NCBI GenBank assembly: GCA_964429695.1
Contig: CAYSCS010000029.1
Coordinates: 1-20,775 of the forward strand
Origin: CAYSCS01 sp964429695
GTDB lineage: Bacteria > Acidobacteriota > Aminicenantia > Aminicenantales > Aminicenantaceae
Direction of reading: 5' to 3'
Length of the DNA stretch: 20,775 nucleotides
Under the pieces are notes generated by a model. The model saw nothing but the letters and a program-made list of their open reading frames with translations. It had not been told where the DNA came from and ran no database searches. A program made the translations under genes and the position numbers. Positions within the stretch are counted from its first letter, which is position 1. Every line of letters begins with the position of its first letter. Positions 1 through 8,022 of this stretch are shown here, piece by piece.

Positions 1-150
1 CACACAAAGATGAAATTAATGAAGAGGATGAGTTACGGGTTTAAAAATGTGGATGTGTATATAAAGAAAATGCTCCTTTCTTTTGTCCCCCTTACCCTCA
101 TCCCTTTAATCAAATTTTACCACACTTTTTAAGGATGAGCCTTCGCTAAA

Positions 151-179
151 TTGACTTGGCAATGGGATTCAGATAAAAT
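151..179 (+). promoter_or_regulatory. sigma70-type promoter of the tRNA-tilS unit
   Basis: TTGACT at 151-156 and TAAAAT at 174-179 are separated by exactly 17 bases, close to the housekeeping consensus. The predicted start of transcription, 6-8 bases after the -10 box, falls on the first base of the tRNA (187). No terminator is visible between the tRNA and tilS, so the promoter may serve both. Confidence 0.75.
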
Positions 180-186
180 TCTCGAG

Positions 187-260
187 GGCGGTGTAGCTCA
201 GGTGGCCAGAGCATGCGGCTCATATCCGCAGCGTCGGGGGTTCGAATCCCTCCACCGCCA
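187..260 (+). tRNA. tRNA-Met (CAU), probably elongator
   Basis: All cloverleaf parts can be drawn. The acceptor stem GGCGGTG pairs with CACCGCC and the discriminator is A260. The D stem is GCTC/GAGC, the anticodon stem TGCGG/CCGCA, and the loop CTCATAT places CAT at 221-223. The T stem GGGGG/CCCTC closes a TTCGAAT loop. The 3' CCA is not encoded and must be added by the CCA-adding enzyme. It is not initiator-like: base pair 1-72 is a normal pair and the anticodon stem lacks the three G-C pairs of tRNA-fMet. A CAU anticodon could also mean tRNA-Ile2, the substrate of the TilS encoded next door, but the arms resemble bacterial elongator Met tRNAs more closely. Confidence 0.93.
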
Positions 261-313
261 TTATAAAATTATCTTCTGGTGAATTTAACTTACTCTCCTA
301 GAGGATTCAATCC

Positions 314-1693
314 TTGATTAAAACCATCCTAGAAAAATTTAAAGAGACTATTGAAGAATTTCACTTCCTGGGGAAGGAGGAGAAAGTTCTCGTCGCTTTT
401 TCGGGAGGTTTAGACTCCAGTGGGCTCCTTTGTCTTCTCCTTGAGATTCGCAGGGAGCGGAATCTTGAGCTTTTTTTAGCCCATTTCAACCATAAGTTGC
501 GAAAAGATGCGGATGAGGACGAGAGGTTTGTGAGAGAAGTAGCGGATAGAAATTCGCTTCCTTTATTCGTAGGGGCTGCAGATGTTCGGGATTATGCTAA
601 AAGGAAAAAAATTAACCTTGAGGAGGCGGGACGAGAGCTGAGATACAAGTTTTTGAAAGACACGGCTTTCCAGGTTGGAGCCACGAAAATCGCTACCGGC
701 CATACCATGAATGATCAAGCCGAGACTTTTCTGATGCGACTTCTAAGGGGAAGCGGACTTAGTGGCTTGGCGAGTATCTTTCCTTTGGTGGAGGGAATCA
801 TTATCAGGCCACTCCTTAAGATTCAAAGGGAAGAGATTGAGTTCTACCTCAAAAAAAAGGGGATTCCCTATCGACAGGATGTCTCTAACTTTGATCGGCG
901 CTTCTTGAGAAACAAAATAAGAATGGATCTTATACCTTATTTAAAGGAGCATTATGACCCTCGAATTGTTCCTCGCCTGAGTCAGGTCGCAGCCTTATTG
1001 TATGAAGAAGAGAATCTTATGAGAGAAGTAGTAGGGGAAAAAGCGAAAGAGGCTATCCTTGAGACAGGTTCAGGGACTTTTCTTCGCCTTCAAGCTGTAG
1101 AGAATTATCCAGAGGCGCTGAAAAGGAGAGTTGTCAGGGAATTTATCATGCGCATCAAAGGCAATTTGAGAGGGATTTCCTTCAAGGATGTAACGAGTAT
1201 TCTCAAGATGAAGAAGCAAAAGGAATTTCACCTAAAAAAAGGTTTTGTCTTACGAAGAGAAGGAGATTTAATTTTTATCAAAAAAGAGGAAGGTCCTTTT
1301 AAAAAAAAATTCATGTATCTCTGGAATGGTAGAGATAGGCTAAGAATTAAGGAGTGCAATCTTGAATTTGAGGGGACGATTTTAAAAAAGAAAGACTTGG
1401 ATGAATTAACCTTTGATGATGAGAATCTAGCAAATTTTGACTACTCAAAACTGAACTTTCCCCTTCTTGTGAGAAATAGGGTTGAAGGAGATAGATATCA
1501 ACCCCTAGGTTCTCTCGGGAGAAAGAAACTCAAAGAGATTATGAGAGCCAAAGGCATCCCTCTTGAAGAGAGGATGAGGCGTCCAGTTTTTATTTCTGGG
1601 AGAGAGATAATCTGGGTTCTCGGTTTGCCTGTTTCTGAAGATTTCAAGGTAACAAAGAGAACTAAAGAGATTTTCAGGATCCAGAAATTATAA
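314..1693 (+). CDS. tilS: tRNA(Ile)-lysidine synthase TilS
   Basis: A cytoplasmic enzyme that uses ATP and lysine to convert C34 of tRNA-Ile(CAU) to lysidine, so that the tRNA reads AUA and is charged with isoleucine. The 459-residue length fits the long (E. coli-like) form. The N-terminal PP-loop ATPase motif SGGLDSS is at residues 30-36, AHFNHKLR at 56-63, and ATGHTMNDQAET at 127-138. RNKIR (199-203) marks the substrate-binding region. The C-terminal TilS domain has RVEGDRYQPLG followed by KLKEIMRAKGIP at about 388-416. The start is TTG, preceded by TAGAGGA at 299-305; no upstream in-frame ATG was found. The gene lies 53 bases after a CAU tRNA gene, probably on the same transcript. Its last six bases overlap the convergent asnB gene. 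Confidence 0.96.
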   Translation: MIKTILEKFKETIEEFHFLGKEEKVLVAFSGGLDSSGLLCLLLEIRRERNLELFLAHFNHKLRKDADEDERFVREVADRNSLPLFVGAADVRDYAKRKKINLEEAGRELRYKFLKDTAFQVGATKIATGHTMNDQAETFLMRLLRGSGLSGLASIFPLVEGIIIRPLLKIQREEIEFYLKKKGIPYRQDVSNFDRRFLRNKIRMDLIPYLKEHYDPRIVPRLSQVAALLYEEENLMREVVGEKAKEAILETGSGTFLRLQAVENYPEALKRRVVREFIMRIKGNLRGISFKDVTSILKMKKQKEFHLKKGFVLRREGDLIFIKKEEGPFKKKFMYLWNGRDRLRIKECNLEFEGTILKKKDLDELTFDDENLANFDYSKLNFPLLVRNRVEGDRYQPLGSLGRKKLKEIMRAKGIPLEERMRRPVFISGREIIWVLGLPVSEDFKVTKRTKEIFRIQKL

Positions 1694-3583
1694 GTAGTTT
1701 TCTTTCCACACTTCAAAGACCAGAAGTGACCAGAGTTCATGGCTGTAGTTTTCTTTTCCTGCGAGATGATGCTCGATCATCTTTTTTATTAAAGGGAAGT
1801 TGAAGAGTCCTTGTTCTTTTATTCTTTTTTCGTTCAAATAATCGAGCATAAACTCCCTGAGCTCCAATTTTAGCCATGTCTTAATGGGTATAGAGAATCC
1901 TTCCTTGCTGCGGTAGATATTTTCTCGAGGAAGTAGTCTTTCCATCGTCTTTTTAAACAACCATTTTGTCGTGAGTCCTTTGAGTTTCAAATTACCAGGG
2001 ACTCTAAACATGAATTCAACTAATTTATGATCGAGAAGAGGAACCCTTGTCTCGAGAGAGTTTGCCATGCTCATCCGGTCGACTTTAACCAGAATGTCAT
2101 CAGGTAGGTAGGAATTTAAATCGAGGTAGAGTTCAGCATTGACCTCATCAAGTTTATCGAGCTCCTGGTATAGAGAGGAGAAGGGTTCCTTCTCATAGAT
2201 TTCTTTCATTTCCCCTATTTCTTTCAGGAAATCATAGGAATAAAGATTCTCTTTTTCTTTCAGGGGGAAAAAAATCATCCAGCGAAAATGTCTTAGATTA
2301 GTTTCATTTTTAAATCCTTGTGAAAGCCTCCGAAGCTTATTCCAGATTCCTTTTTTTCTGGATGAAGGAGGGATTTTCTGGAGCAGGGGATATATTCCTT
2401 TTAAAAATGATGAAAGAAGTGCCGACCGAGAAAGTTTCTGAGCCTGGTAGTGTTCGTAGCCTGCGAAGACTTCATCTCCTCCGTCTCCTGAAAGAATGAC
2501 TTTGACATGCTCCCTAGCAACTTTAGAAATTAGGTAAGTGGGGAAGATAGAGAAATCCCCGAATGGCTCATCCAGATGTCGGATAAGTCTCTGGGTGAGC
2601 TCAAGCGCTTGAGGTCTGAGAATGAATTCTTCATGCTTTGTCTTGAATTTTTCAACTATCCTTCTTGCATGTTTCAGCTCATTGTAAGATTCTTCTTCAA
2701 AACCCACAGAAAAGGTCCTCAAGGGTGAGACCCCTAACTCCCACATGAGACCGACGATGGTGGAGGAGTCTATTCCTCCGCTCAAGAATGCACCCAGAGG
2801 AACATCACTCAGGAGGCGTATTTTGACAGATTCCTTCAAAAGACTATAAAGCTCTTCCTTCAGTCGAGAAAGGTTTCTTTCTTTGGCTTCGGTTGAAGTA
2901 TCGGGTGAAGGAGAAAGCTTCCAGTATCTTTTTATTTCGAGGCACCCGTTTTCGTAGCTAAGGTAACATCCGGGAGGAAGCTTGTGAATATCTTTGAAAA
3001 TTGTGTGCGGCGAGGGAATGTATTCTAGCGTCAAGAAAAGGTCAAGAGCTTTTGGGTTTAGTGTCCTTTTTACTCCAGGATGGAGGAGAAGAGACTTCAA
3101 CTCAGAGCCGAAAATTAGGGACTTATCCTCGGTTAGGGTGTAATAAAGAGGCTTAATTCCAAGCCTGTCTCTGACTAGGAGCATTCTCTGCCTCTTCTCA
3201 TCCCACAGGGCAAAGGCGAACATGCCTCTAAATTTCTCCACGAAATCATCTCCCCACTCTTCATAGCTATGGACGATTGTTTCTGTATCGGTTCGAGTTC
3301 TAAAAATATGACCAGCTGCTTCTAATTCTCTTTTAAGAGAAGGGAAGTTATATATTTCGCCGTTATGAGCAACCCAGACTGTTCCATTCTCATTGGAAAG
3401 TGGTTGATGTCCTCTTTCAAGGTCGATGATGCTCAGCCTCCTTGCACCCAGACCTGCTTTCTTCCTGATTGTGATTCCTTCCTCATCAGGTCCGCGATGG
3501 TAAAGGGTTTTGCACATGTGAGAGAGGAGAGAATGAGATATGGTTCCTTCTTCTGAATTTACGATACCGCAGATTCCACACAT
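1688..3583 (-). CDS. asnB: asparagine synthetase, glutamine-hydrolysing (AsnB family)
   Basis: Makes asparagine from aspartate, ATP and glutamine in the cytoplasm. The N-terminal class II glutaminase domain starts MCGICGIV, so Cys2 becomes the nucleophile after Met removal. It carries RRLSIID (48-54), NGEIYN (74-79) and D99. The synthetase domain has the PP-loop SGGIDSS (268-274), DEPFGD (338-343) and SGDGGDE (365-371). The length of 631 residues is normal for bacterial AsnB. The ATG overlaps the TAA of the upstream membrane glycosyltransferase (TAATG), which implies translational coupling. AsnB paralogues in polysaccharide clusters can amidate sugars or peptides instead of making free asparagine, and the coupling to a glycosyltransferase makes that possible here, but all active-site motifs fit ordinary asparagine synthesis. 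Confidence 0.93.
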   Translation of the reverse strand: MCGICGIVNSEEGTISHSLLSHMCKTLYHRGPDEEGITIRKKAGLGARRLSIIDLERGHQPLSNENGTVWVAHNGEIYNFPSLKRELEAAGHIFRTRTDTETIVHSYEEWGDDFVEKFRGMFAFALWDEKRQRMLLVRDRLGIKPLYYTLTEDKSLIFGSELKSLLLHPGVKRTLNPKALDLFLTLEYIPSPHTIFKDIHKLPPGCYLSYENGCLEIKRYWKLSPSPDTSTEAKERNLSRLKEELYSLLKESVKIRLLSDVPLGAFLSGGIDSSTIVGLMWELGVSPLRTFSVGFEEESYNELKHARRIVEKFKTKHEEFILRPQALELTQRLIRHLDEPFGDFSIFPTYLISKVAREHVKVILSGDGGDEVFAGYEHYQAQKLSRSALLSSFLKGIYPLLQKIPPSSRKKGIWNKLRRLSQGFKNETNLRHFRWMIFFPLKEKENLYSYDFLKEIGEMKEIYEKEPFSSLYQELDKLDEVNAELYLDLNSYLPDDILVKVDRMSMANSLETRVPLLDHKLVEFMFRVPGNLKLKGLTTKWLFKKTMERLLPRENIYRSKEGFSIPIKTWLKLELREFMLDYLNEKRIKEQGLFNFPLIKKMIEHHLAGKENYSHELWSLLVFEVWKENYL

Positions 3584-5385
3584 TATTCTTCGGGGATTAT
3601 TTCAATCTCGAAGAAGACGCCCAAAAACCTTCTTTCCTTGCCCTGTTCTTCTTCATAATAAGGGATCGAACCCTTGGAGGCCTTGATTTTAATTCGATAG
3701 AGATGGACTGCTCTCATCTTGAATCCTTTTCCTGGTAAGAAGCTGAGACTCCCTCTTTGATTCCTTCCCAGAATTATCTTTTTTTTCTGATTTTCTACTT
3801 CTACGGTTATTTCGTTTCTAAAGCGAGGGTTGTTAAGGAGATGGAAGATGAGTTCCTTTACGGGGTAGTATGTTTTGAGGATGATCTCAGCGGCGTGATT
3901 TCCTCTTGTCCAGAATCCTTCTGGTTCCAACCGAGGGTGAAAATTATCGTCCAGGAAATGGAGCCATCCAATGTTTGGCTTTTTCCCTACCTCCTGCCTG
4001 AAAGCATTGGGATTTGTGTTAGTGGGTAGGTTATTAATCAAGGTCAACTCCACTGGCAAAAGTTTGAAAGGAAACTTCTTCGTATGGGTAGCAGGGTAGT
4101 GGGAGTGAAGCAGGGGGCTGAGGAGAATCTGGGAGATGAAGAGAGAGGCAGCCAGCCAGCTGAATAAGATGCCCTTAGGACTCTTTTCAATCGAGGGAAG
4201 AAAGAGAAAGAAAGGATAAATATTGAGGAAATATCTGTTTGCCAAGGCTCCGCCTCCACCTGCATAGTTATCAGGCATGAGGATTATGTAGATTAGGATT
4301 TCAGAAGCTAAGGCTGAAAGAATGAGCCATTGATGGATTCTTTTCTTTGCGCAAAAGAATAGTACAAGAAAAACAATGGCTGCGGGAAAATACCAGGTTA
4401 TTCCCGCATATCTTCCCCAGAAATAATAAAAAATGTTGTAGAAGATGACTTTTGGAGGAAGGAGATGTCTTGACCAGTATGCTTCTGAGGTCATCCTGCT
4501 TCCGAGGTTATCGAAAGTCAGGTTTGATTTTTCGAGAGGATAGGTAAAGTAAAAGGTTCTTCTTTCTCCGCCCTGATAATTCCAGTCACCGGTGATGATA
4601 TAATTTGCTCCCCAGAAAGCGAAAGTGGAGATGAGAAATACAGCAATGATGATTGTTGTCTTTAAAAACTTCTTCTTCACTAGATAATAGAGTATGAGGG
4701 GAATCATGAGAACGATGTTGGGTGGTTTGGAAAAGACCGCAATTCCCGCAAGGAAGCTTGCTAGGTAATCTGAGCAATCAGAGTGCAAAAATCTCAGGAG
4801 AATATTTTCTTTTTCTGAGGGCTCATTCTCAACTTGCCTGACCTGATTCTTGTAAAGCCAGAGAAAAAGAATTGTAAACACGAGAAAAAGGTTGAAAAAA
4901 TCAGGCGTTATCCAGAAGAAATAAACAATGGCGATCGAGGCAAAAAGAAAAGTAAGGATTGTAAAGATAGCGGTTAAAGGAGGGTTTCTCAACGAGAAAT
5001 AGGTAAATCCCATGACCAGGACGAGGAAGAGAAGGATTGTATGAAAGACCAGGAACCCATTTGGGCCGAAGAGCTTGACGAAGGGGGAGGTAAAAAGAGA
5101 ATAAGCATAGGACTTAGCGAAAAATATTTTCTCATTCTTGCCCTTCTTCAGGAATATTCCCAAAGGACCGGAGGGAAATTCTTGATAGTATCGGTATAAG
5201 TCTTTTTTTGTGTATTCAAGGTCTCCATCATGAATTAGACTCTGTGTCATAGAATAGTAGATGGCTTCGTCAGCAAAAAGAAAGTATTTCTGGAGGGCAG
5301 GGAGGTTTATGAAAAGGGAAGCTCCTAGGAAAAAAAAGGAGATTAGAAATAGAATAAAAATTCCTCTTTTTTTCTCTCTTTCCAT
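3583..5385 (-). CDS. polytopic membrane protein, probable GT-C glycosyltransferase (ArnT/PMT-like)
   Basis: A 600-residue protein with roughly ten or more hydrophobic helices up to about residue 430, and a hydrophilic C-terminal part (about 470-600) likely to lie outside the inner membrane. The first helix is followed by FADEAIYY with the acidic pair D39-E40, the place of the catalytic DE/DD motif in the first periplasmic loop of GT-C enzymes that take sugars from polyprenyl phosphate. The family is recognised by architecture, not by close similarity, so acceptor and sugar are unknown. The C-terminal region is rich in predicted beta strands (for example ITVEVENQKKKIILG). Its stop codon overlaps the asnB start. 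No clear Shine-Dalgarno sequence precedes its ATG. It diverges from the pilin operon across a 442-base region. Confidence 0.72.
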   Translation of the reverse strand: MEREKKRGIFILFLISFFFLGASLFINLPALQKYFLFADEAIYYSMTQSLIHDGDLEYTKKDLYRYYQEFPSGPLGIFLKKGKNEKIFFAKSYAYSLFTSPFVKLFGPNGFLVFHTILLFLVLVMGFTYFSLRNPPLTAIFTILTFLFASIAIVYFFWITPDFFNLFLVFTILFLWLYKNQVRQVENEPSEKENILLRFLHSDCSDYLASFLAGIAVFSKPPNIVLMIPLILYYLVKKKFLKTTIIIAVFLISTFAFWGANYIITGDWNYQGGERRTFYFTYPLEKSNLTFDNLGSRMTSEAYWSRHLLPPKVIFYNIFYYFWGRYAGITWYFPAAIVFLVLFFCAKKRIHQWLILSALASEILIYIILMPDNYAGGGGALANRYFLNIYPFFLFLPSIEKSPKGILFSWLAASLFISQILLSPLLHSHYPATHTKKFPFKLLPVELTLINNLPTNTNPNAFRQEVGKKPNIGWLHFLDDNFHPRLEPEGFWTRGNHAAEIILKTYYPVKELIFHLLNNPRFRNEITVEVENQKKKIILGRNQRGSLSFLPGKGFKMRAVHLYRIKIKASKGSIPYYEEEQGKERRFLGVFFEIEIIPEE

Positions 5386-5827
5386 GCACTAATCCAATAT
5401 CACACTAATGGCAAAAATTCAACGCGAGTGAAACCATTGGTTATAATTTAATGATGCAGAGAAAGACGGTTTGTAAGCTCAAGGTCAAGCTTCTTTGATG
5501 CCTAAGAAGAGGAAGGGGAAATAGGTATGAATTTTTTAAATTATTTTGGTTAGCCGGAGAAGGTAGCTTCTTTACCTCGGAGAAGATGAAAGGAAGGTGA
5601 TAAAAATCATCATCACAATCATCTGCAAGGGTTATTGACCTCAAAGAGAGTTAAAAATAGAAATAATAAGGAAAATAATAAAGAGAAATAATAAGGGTTT
5701 TAAATTAGTATTGCTTGAAAACAAACATAAATTGATGTATAAAAGGCTAAAGAGTTAAAAGCGAAGGAGGAGAGGATAAAATACGAGAAGCAAGTCTCTT
5801 TATTAGTGTTCTTGCTCGATTAGAAAG
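5386..5827. other. divergent intergenic region between the glycosyltransferase and pilin operons
   Basis: A gene-free stretch of 442 bases with no convincing ORF. It holds the promoter described at 5715-5743, an orphan AAGGAGG at 5764-5770 and a stem-loop before the first pilin ATG. It also holds a 27-base segment (5613-5639) that recurs imperfectly at 17304-17330. A second TATAAT lies at 5442-5447 without a good -35 box. A small hairpin AGGTA/TACCT is present around 5563-5580. The c-di-GMP riboswitch core common upstream of pilin operons was looked for and not found. Confidence 0.6.
5715..5743 (+). promoter_or_regulatory. candidate sigma70-type promoter of the minor pilin operon
   Basis: TTGAAA (5715-5720) and TATAAA (5738-5743) are 17 bases apart. 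Transcription would begin near 5750 and leave a leader of about 78 bases before the first pilin gene. No sigma54-type GG-N10-GC element was recognised. Confidence 0.5.
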
Positions 5828-6376
5828 ATGAAAAAAGAAAAGAAATTTAAGAATAAAAAGACGAAAGATTCAATTCCCAGATTGAAAACGGTGGGTTTTT
5901 CCATGCTCGAGATGCTTGTAGTTGTGGCTATTCTGGGAATGCTCTCCCTCATTCTTTACCCCAACATCATCAACTCACTTGAGACAAGGGACCTGGAAAG
6001 CACAAGCAGAGATGTGCTTACCTATCTCCACACAGCCAAGTTTCAGGCAGTGAAGATGAAGTACAATCACAGAGTTAGGTTTAGTAATCAGCCTGGATAT
6101 TGGGTTTATAGGATCGAAAGAGAGGAAAGCCCCGGTGAATGGAATAGGGTCGTGGAATATCCAGAAAAATCTATAAATAGAAAATTCAATGTTACCGTAA
6201 GTCTGCCGAACCAGTGTATTATCTTTTCTCCTTTAGGTTATATTTCCAATTTCACTGTTAATCAAAATAGAGTCGTAATCCAGAGTCCGAAGCTTCTTTC
6301 ACGAAAGCAACCTGATTTGAGAATCTTGAGCGTTTTTGCAGGGGGGTCTATTCAATACCAGAAATCTCAAACTTAA
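5828..6376 (+). CDS. FimT/GspH-like minor type IV pilin
   Basis: A 182-residue prepilin. A basic leader of 23 residues ends in G23, followed by FSMLEMLVVVAILGMLSLI. This is a class III signal with Phe+1 and Glu+5 (E28), to be cut and N-methylated by PilD. The mature protein (about 159 residues) starts with a hydrophobic helix, then ESTSRDVLTYLHTAKFQAVK, the pattern of the FimT/GspH branch that aligns minor pilins at the tip. A beta-rich domain with PGYWVYRIE follows. It is the first gene of a five-gene operon in the order of P. aeruginosa fimU-pilV-pilW-pilX-pilY1. The ATG has only a weak Shine-Dalgarno sequence (TAGAAAG); an upstream in-frame TAG at 5804-5806 rules out a longer form. Unlike the next four proteins it shows no calcium-loop motif. 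Confidence 0.86.
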   Translation: MKKEKKFKNKKTKDSIPRLKTVGFSMLEMLVVVAILGMLSLILYPNIINSLETRDLESTSRDVLTYLHTAKFQAVKMKYNHRVRFSNQPGYWVYRIEREESPGEWNRVVEYPEKSINRKFNVTVSLPNQCIIFSPLGYISNFTVNQNRVVIQSPKLLSRKQPDLRILSVFAGGSIQYQKSQT

Positions 6377-6390
6377 GAAAAGAGCTTAAA

Positions 6391-6855
6391 ATGAGGATTA
6401 AAAGAAATTCTAAGAAAAAATTTTTCACCAAAAAACATTCATCACTTGAGCGTGGTTTTTCATTGATGGAGATTGTGGTGGGGATAGCGCTTATTGCCAT
6501 TGCTCTCTTAGGTTTGGCGCAGCTTTTTACCTATAGCGTTTTGAACAATTCGCGCTCTGATAAGTTGACAAATGCTATCTTCTTGGCCCAACAACAGATA
6601 GACTCGCTCAGGAATCTCACTGCCCAGGAATTGAGCAATTTAGCAGGGTCTTCTCTTGACGAAGAGATAGACACAAATTCAGATGGAACCATTGACTTCA
6701 GGAGAATAACGGACATCCAGGCTTCGCAAGGCTTCTGGAATATTAGGGTTCTCATTTTTTCGCCTGAACAACTCTCCGTCTCAAGGAGCAACCTCCTCCA
6801 GAATCCTGCTCGCTACAGGGTGAAGGCAGAGGTAAGCACTCTGATTTGCAGATGA
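6391..6855 (+). CDS. PilV-like minor type IV pilin
   Basis: A 154-residue prepilin. The leader of 22 residues ends ERG, then FSLMEIVVGIALIAIALLG, with cleavage after G22 and Glu+5 at E27. The downstream part (FLAQQQIDSLRNL at about 64-76) matches the PilV/GspI branch, where AQQQIE-type helices follow the membrane segment. Residues 94-102, DTNSDGTID, form a full DxNxDGxxD calcium loop, which I do not know as a usual PilV feature. The gene follows the FimT-like gene by 14 bases and precedes the PilW-like gene by 26 bases. Expected role: part of the minor pilin complex that starts pilus assembly and sits beneath PilY1. Confidence 0.83.
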   Translation: MRIKRNSKKKFFTKKHSSLERGFSLMEIVVGIALIAIALLGLAQLFTYSVLNNSRSDKLTNAIFLAQQQIDSLRNLTAQELSNLAGSSLDEEIDTNSDGTIDFRRITDIQASQGFWNIRVLIFSPEQLSVSRSNLLQNPARYRVKAEVSTLICR

Positions 6856-6881
6856 ATTTGGAGAAAGGAATCTGAAAGAAA

Positions 6882-8012
6882 ATGAAGACGAGAATAAAAA
6901 TAGCTAAGAAAAAGAAAGGCTTAACCCTCATCGAGCTCCTCATCGGAAGTTCAATTCTCCTGGTGGTTGTTCTTGCCACTCTTGCACTCTATGTGAGGAG
7001 CAACAGGATTACCGTTGACCATCAGCAGTACGCAGAACTTCAGCATGATGTTCGCTCGGCCATGTTTTTCATCTCTCGTGATATTCGTTCTGCTGGAGTT
7101 GGGCTTACAGTGGATATAGCTGGCTATTTCCTCGAAGGAAGGGACGCTTACAGCCCTGGCGATGCTGGAGCAGACTCCATAAAGCTTATGGGGAATTTCG
7201 ATGATCCGCTTAACTTAATCATCAGGAAATATCAGGGAGGTGTTGGAGGAGGAGCTGCTACTGCATTCCTCTATGAATGGTCGCTTGAAAATTCTCCCTA
7301 TGACTGCCCAGAGTTCTATGAAAAGAGGGTGGTATTGGTCATTTCCACAAGGTGTCCGGGCTGTTTTACCTTCCGCTATATTCCCAATAATGGAGTTTAT
7401 GGCTGCGGCCAGGGAACCGAGCATTTCAACATGCAACCAGGACAATCAGAGCTCAATCCTCCAGGAGGTCTCATCGACACAGGGTGTTCAGAGAATTGCT
7501 GGGATGATGCCATAATAACCATAGCCCAGATAAAACTATACTGGCTGGACACCACAGGAAACCCCGGGGATTATCCCGAACTCAATTTGAGTGTGGGCAC
7601 GGATGGCTATTTGGGGATTCCCGATGTTCTTTATCTGACGACTGTGGGAGAGGGAGGAGATATGATGCACATGCCCCTTGCCCAGAACATAGAGAACCTT
7701 CAATTTCAATACAATGGTGACCTAGATGACGACGGCAATCTGGACGGCTTTACAGATTGGAATATCTCCTGGACGCCGAATGAGATTCTCCGTCTTCGTC
7801 AGGTACGAATCTGGATTCTGGGCAGAACTCCGAGTGCCTTTGTGAGTGTGGGCGGGCGTCGCGTCCCTTCAGGGATTCATCTCTACAGACGCCCTGCCAT
7901 TGCCAACAGCCCAGCCTCTTCTCAGGATGACATGCATCGTAGATTCCTGCTTGATTCAACCGCAAATATAAGAAATATGTCCTTGAATATCTACAATACA
8001 GGAACAAGATAA
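6882..8012 (+). CDS. PilW-like minor type IV pilin
   Basis: A 376-residue prepilin, large as PilW proteins are. A short basic leader KTRIKIAKKKKG is cut after G13. LTLIELLIGSSILLVVVLATL follows, with Glu+5 at E18. The stretch HDVRSAMFFISRDIRSAGVG (55-74) is the typical PilW/GspJ signature after the membrane helix. The C-terminal part contains LRQVRIWILGRTP (305-317), also common in PilW proteins. Two features stand out. Six cysteines lie between 142 and 206 (C142, C158, C161, C175, C202, C206), enough for three disulfides in the periplasm. A calcium-type loop DLDDDGNLD is at 280-288. GGAGAAAGGA precedes the ATG. The gene ends two codons before the Shine-Dalgarno sequence of the next gene. Confidence 0.85.
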   Translation: MKTRIKIAKKKKGLTLIELLIGSSILLVVVLATLALYVRSNRITVDHQQYAELQHDVRSAMFFISRDIRSAGVGLTVDIAGYFLEGRDAYSPGDAGADSIKLMGNFDDPLNLIIRKYQGGVGGGAATAFLYEWSLENSPYDCPEFYEKRVVLVISTRCPGCFTFRYIPNNGVYGCGQGTEHFNMQPGQSELNPPGGLIDTGCSENCWDDAIITIAQIKLYWLDTTGNPGDYPELNLSVGTDGYLGIPDVLYLTTVGEGGDMMHMPLAQNIENLQFQYNGDLDDDGNLDGFTDWNISWTPNEILRLRQVRIWILGRTPSAFVSVGGRRVPSGIHLYRRPAIANSPASSQDDMHRRFLLDSTANIRNMSLNIYNTGTR

Positions 8013-8022
8013 AGGTGAGAAA

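Noticed and set aside
187..260. Initiator tRNA-fMet
   Set aside because: There is a normal 1-72 pair, and the anticodon stem lacks the consecutive G-C pairs of initiators.
5386..5827. A c-di-GMP-I (GEMM) riboswitch upstream of the pilin operon
   Set aside because: The fragment GGTAGC...TTACC near 5564-5579 recalls the second half of the aptamer, but the core with the GAAA-type tetraloop and ACGCAAAGCC-like joining strand is missing.
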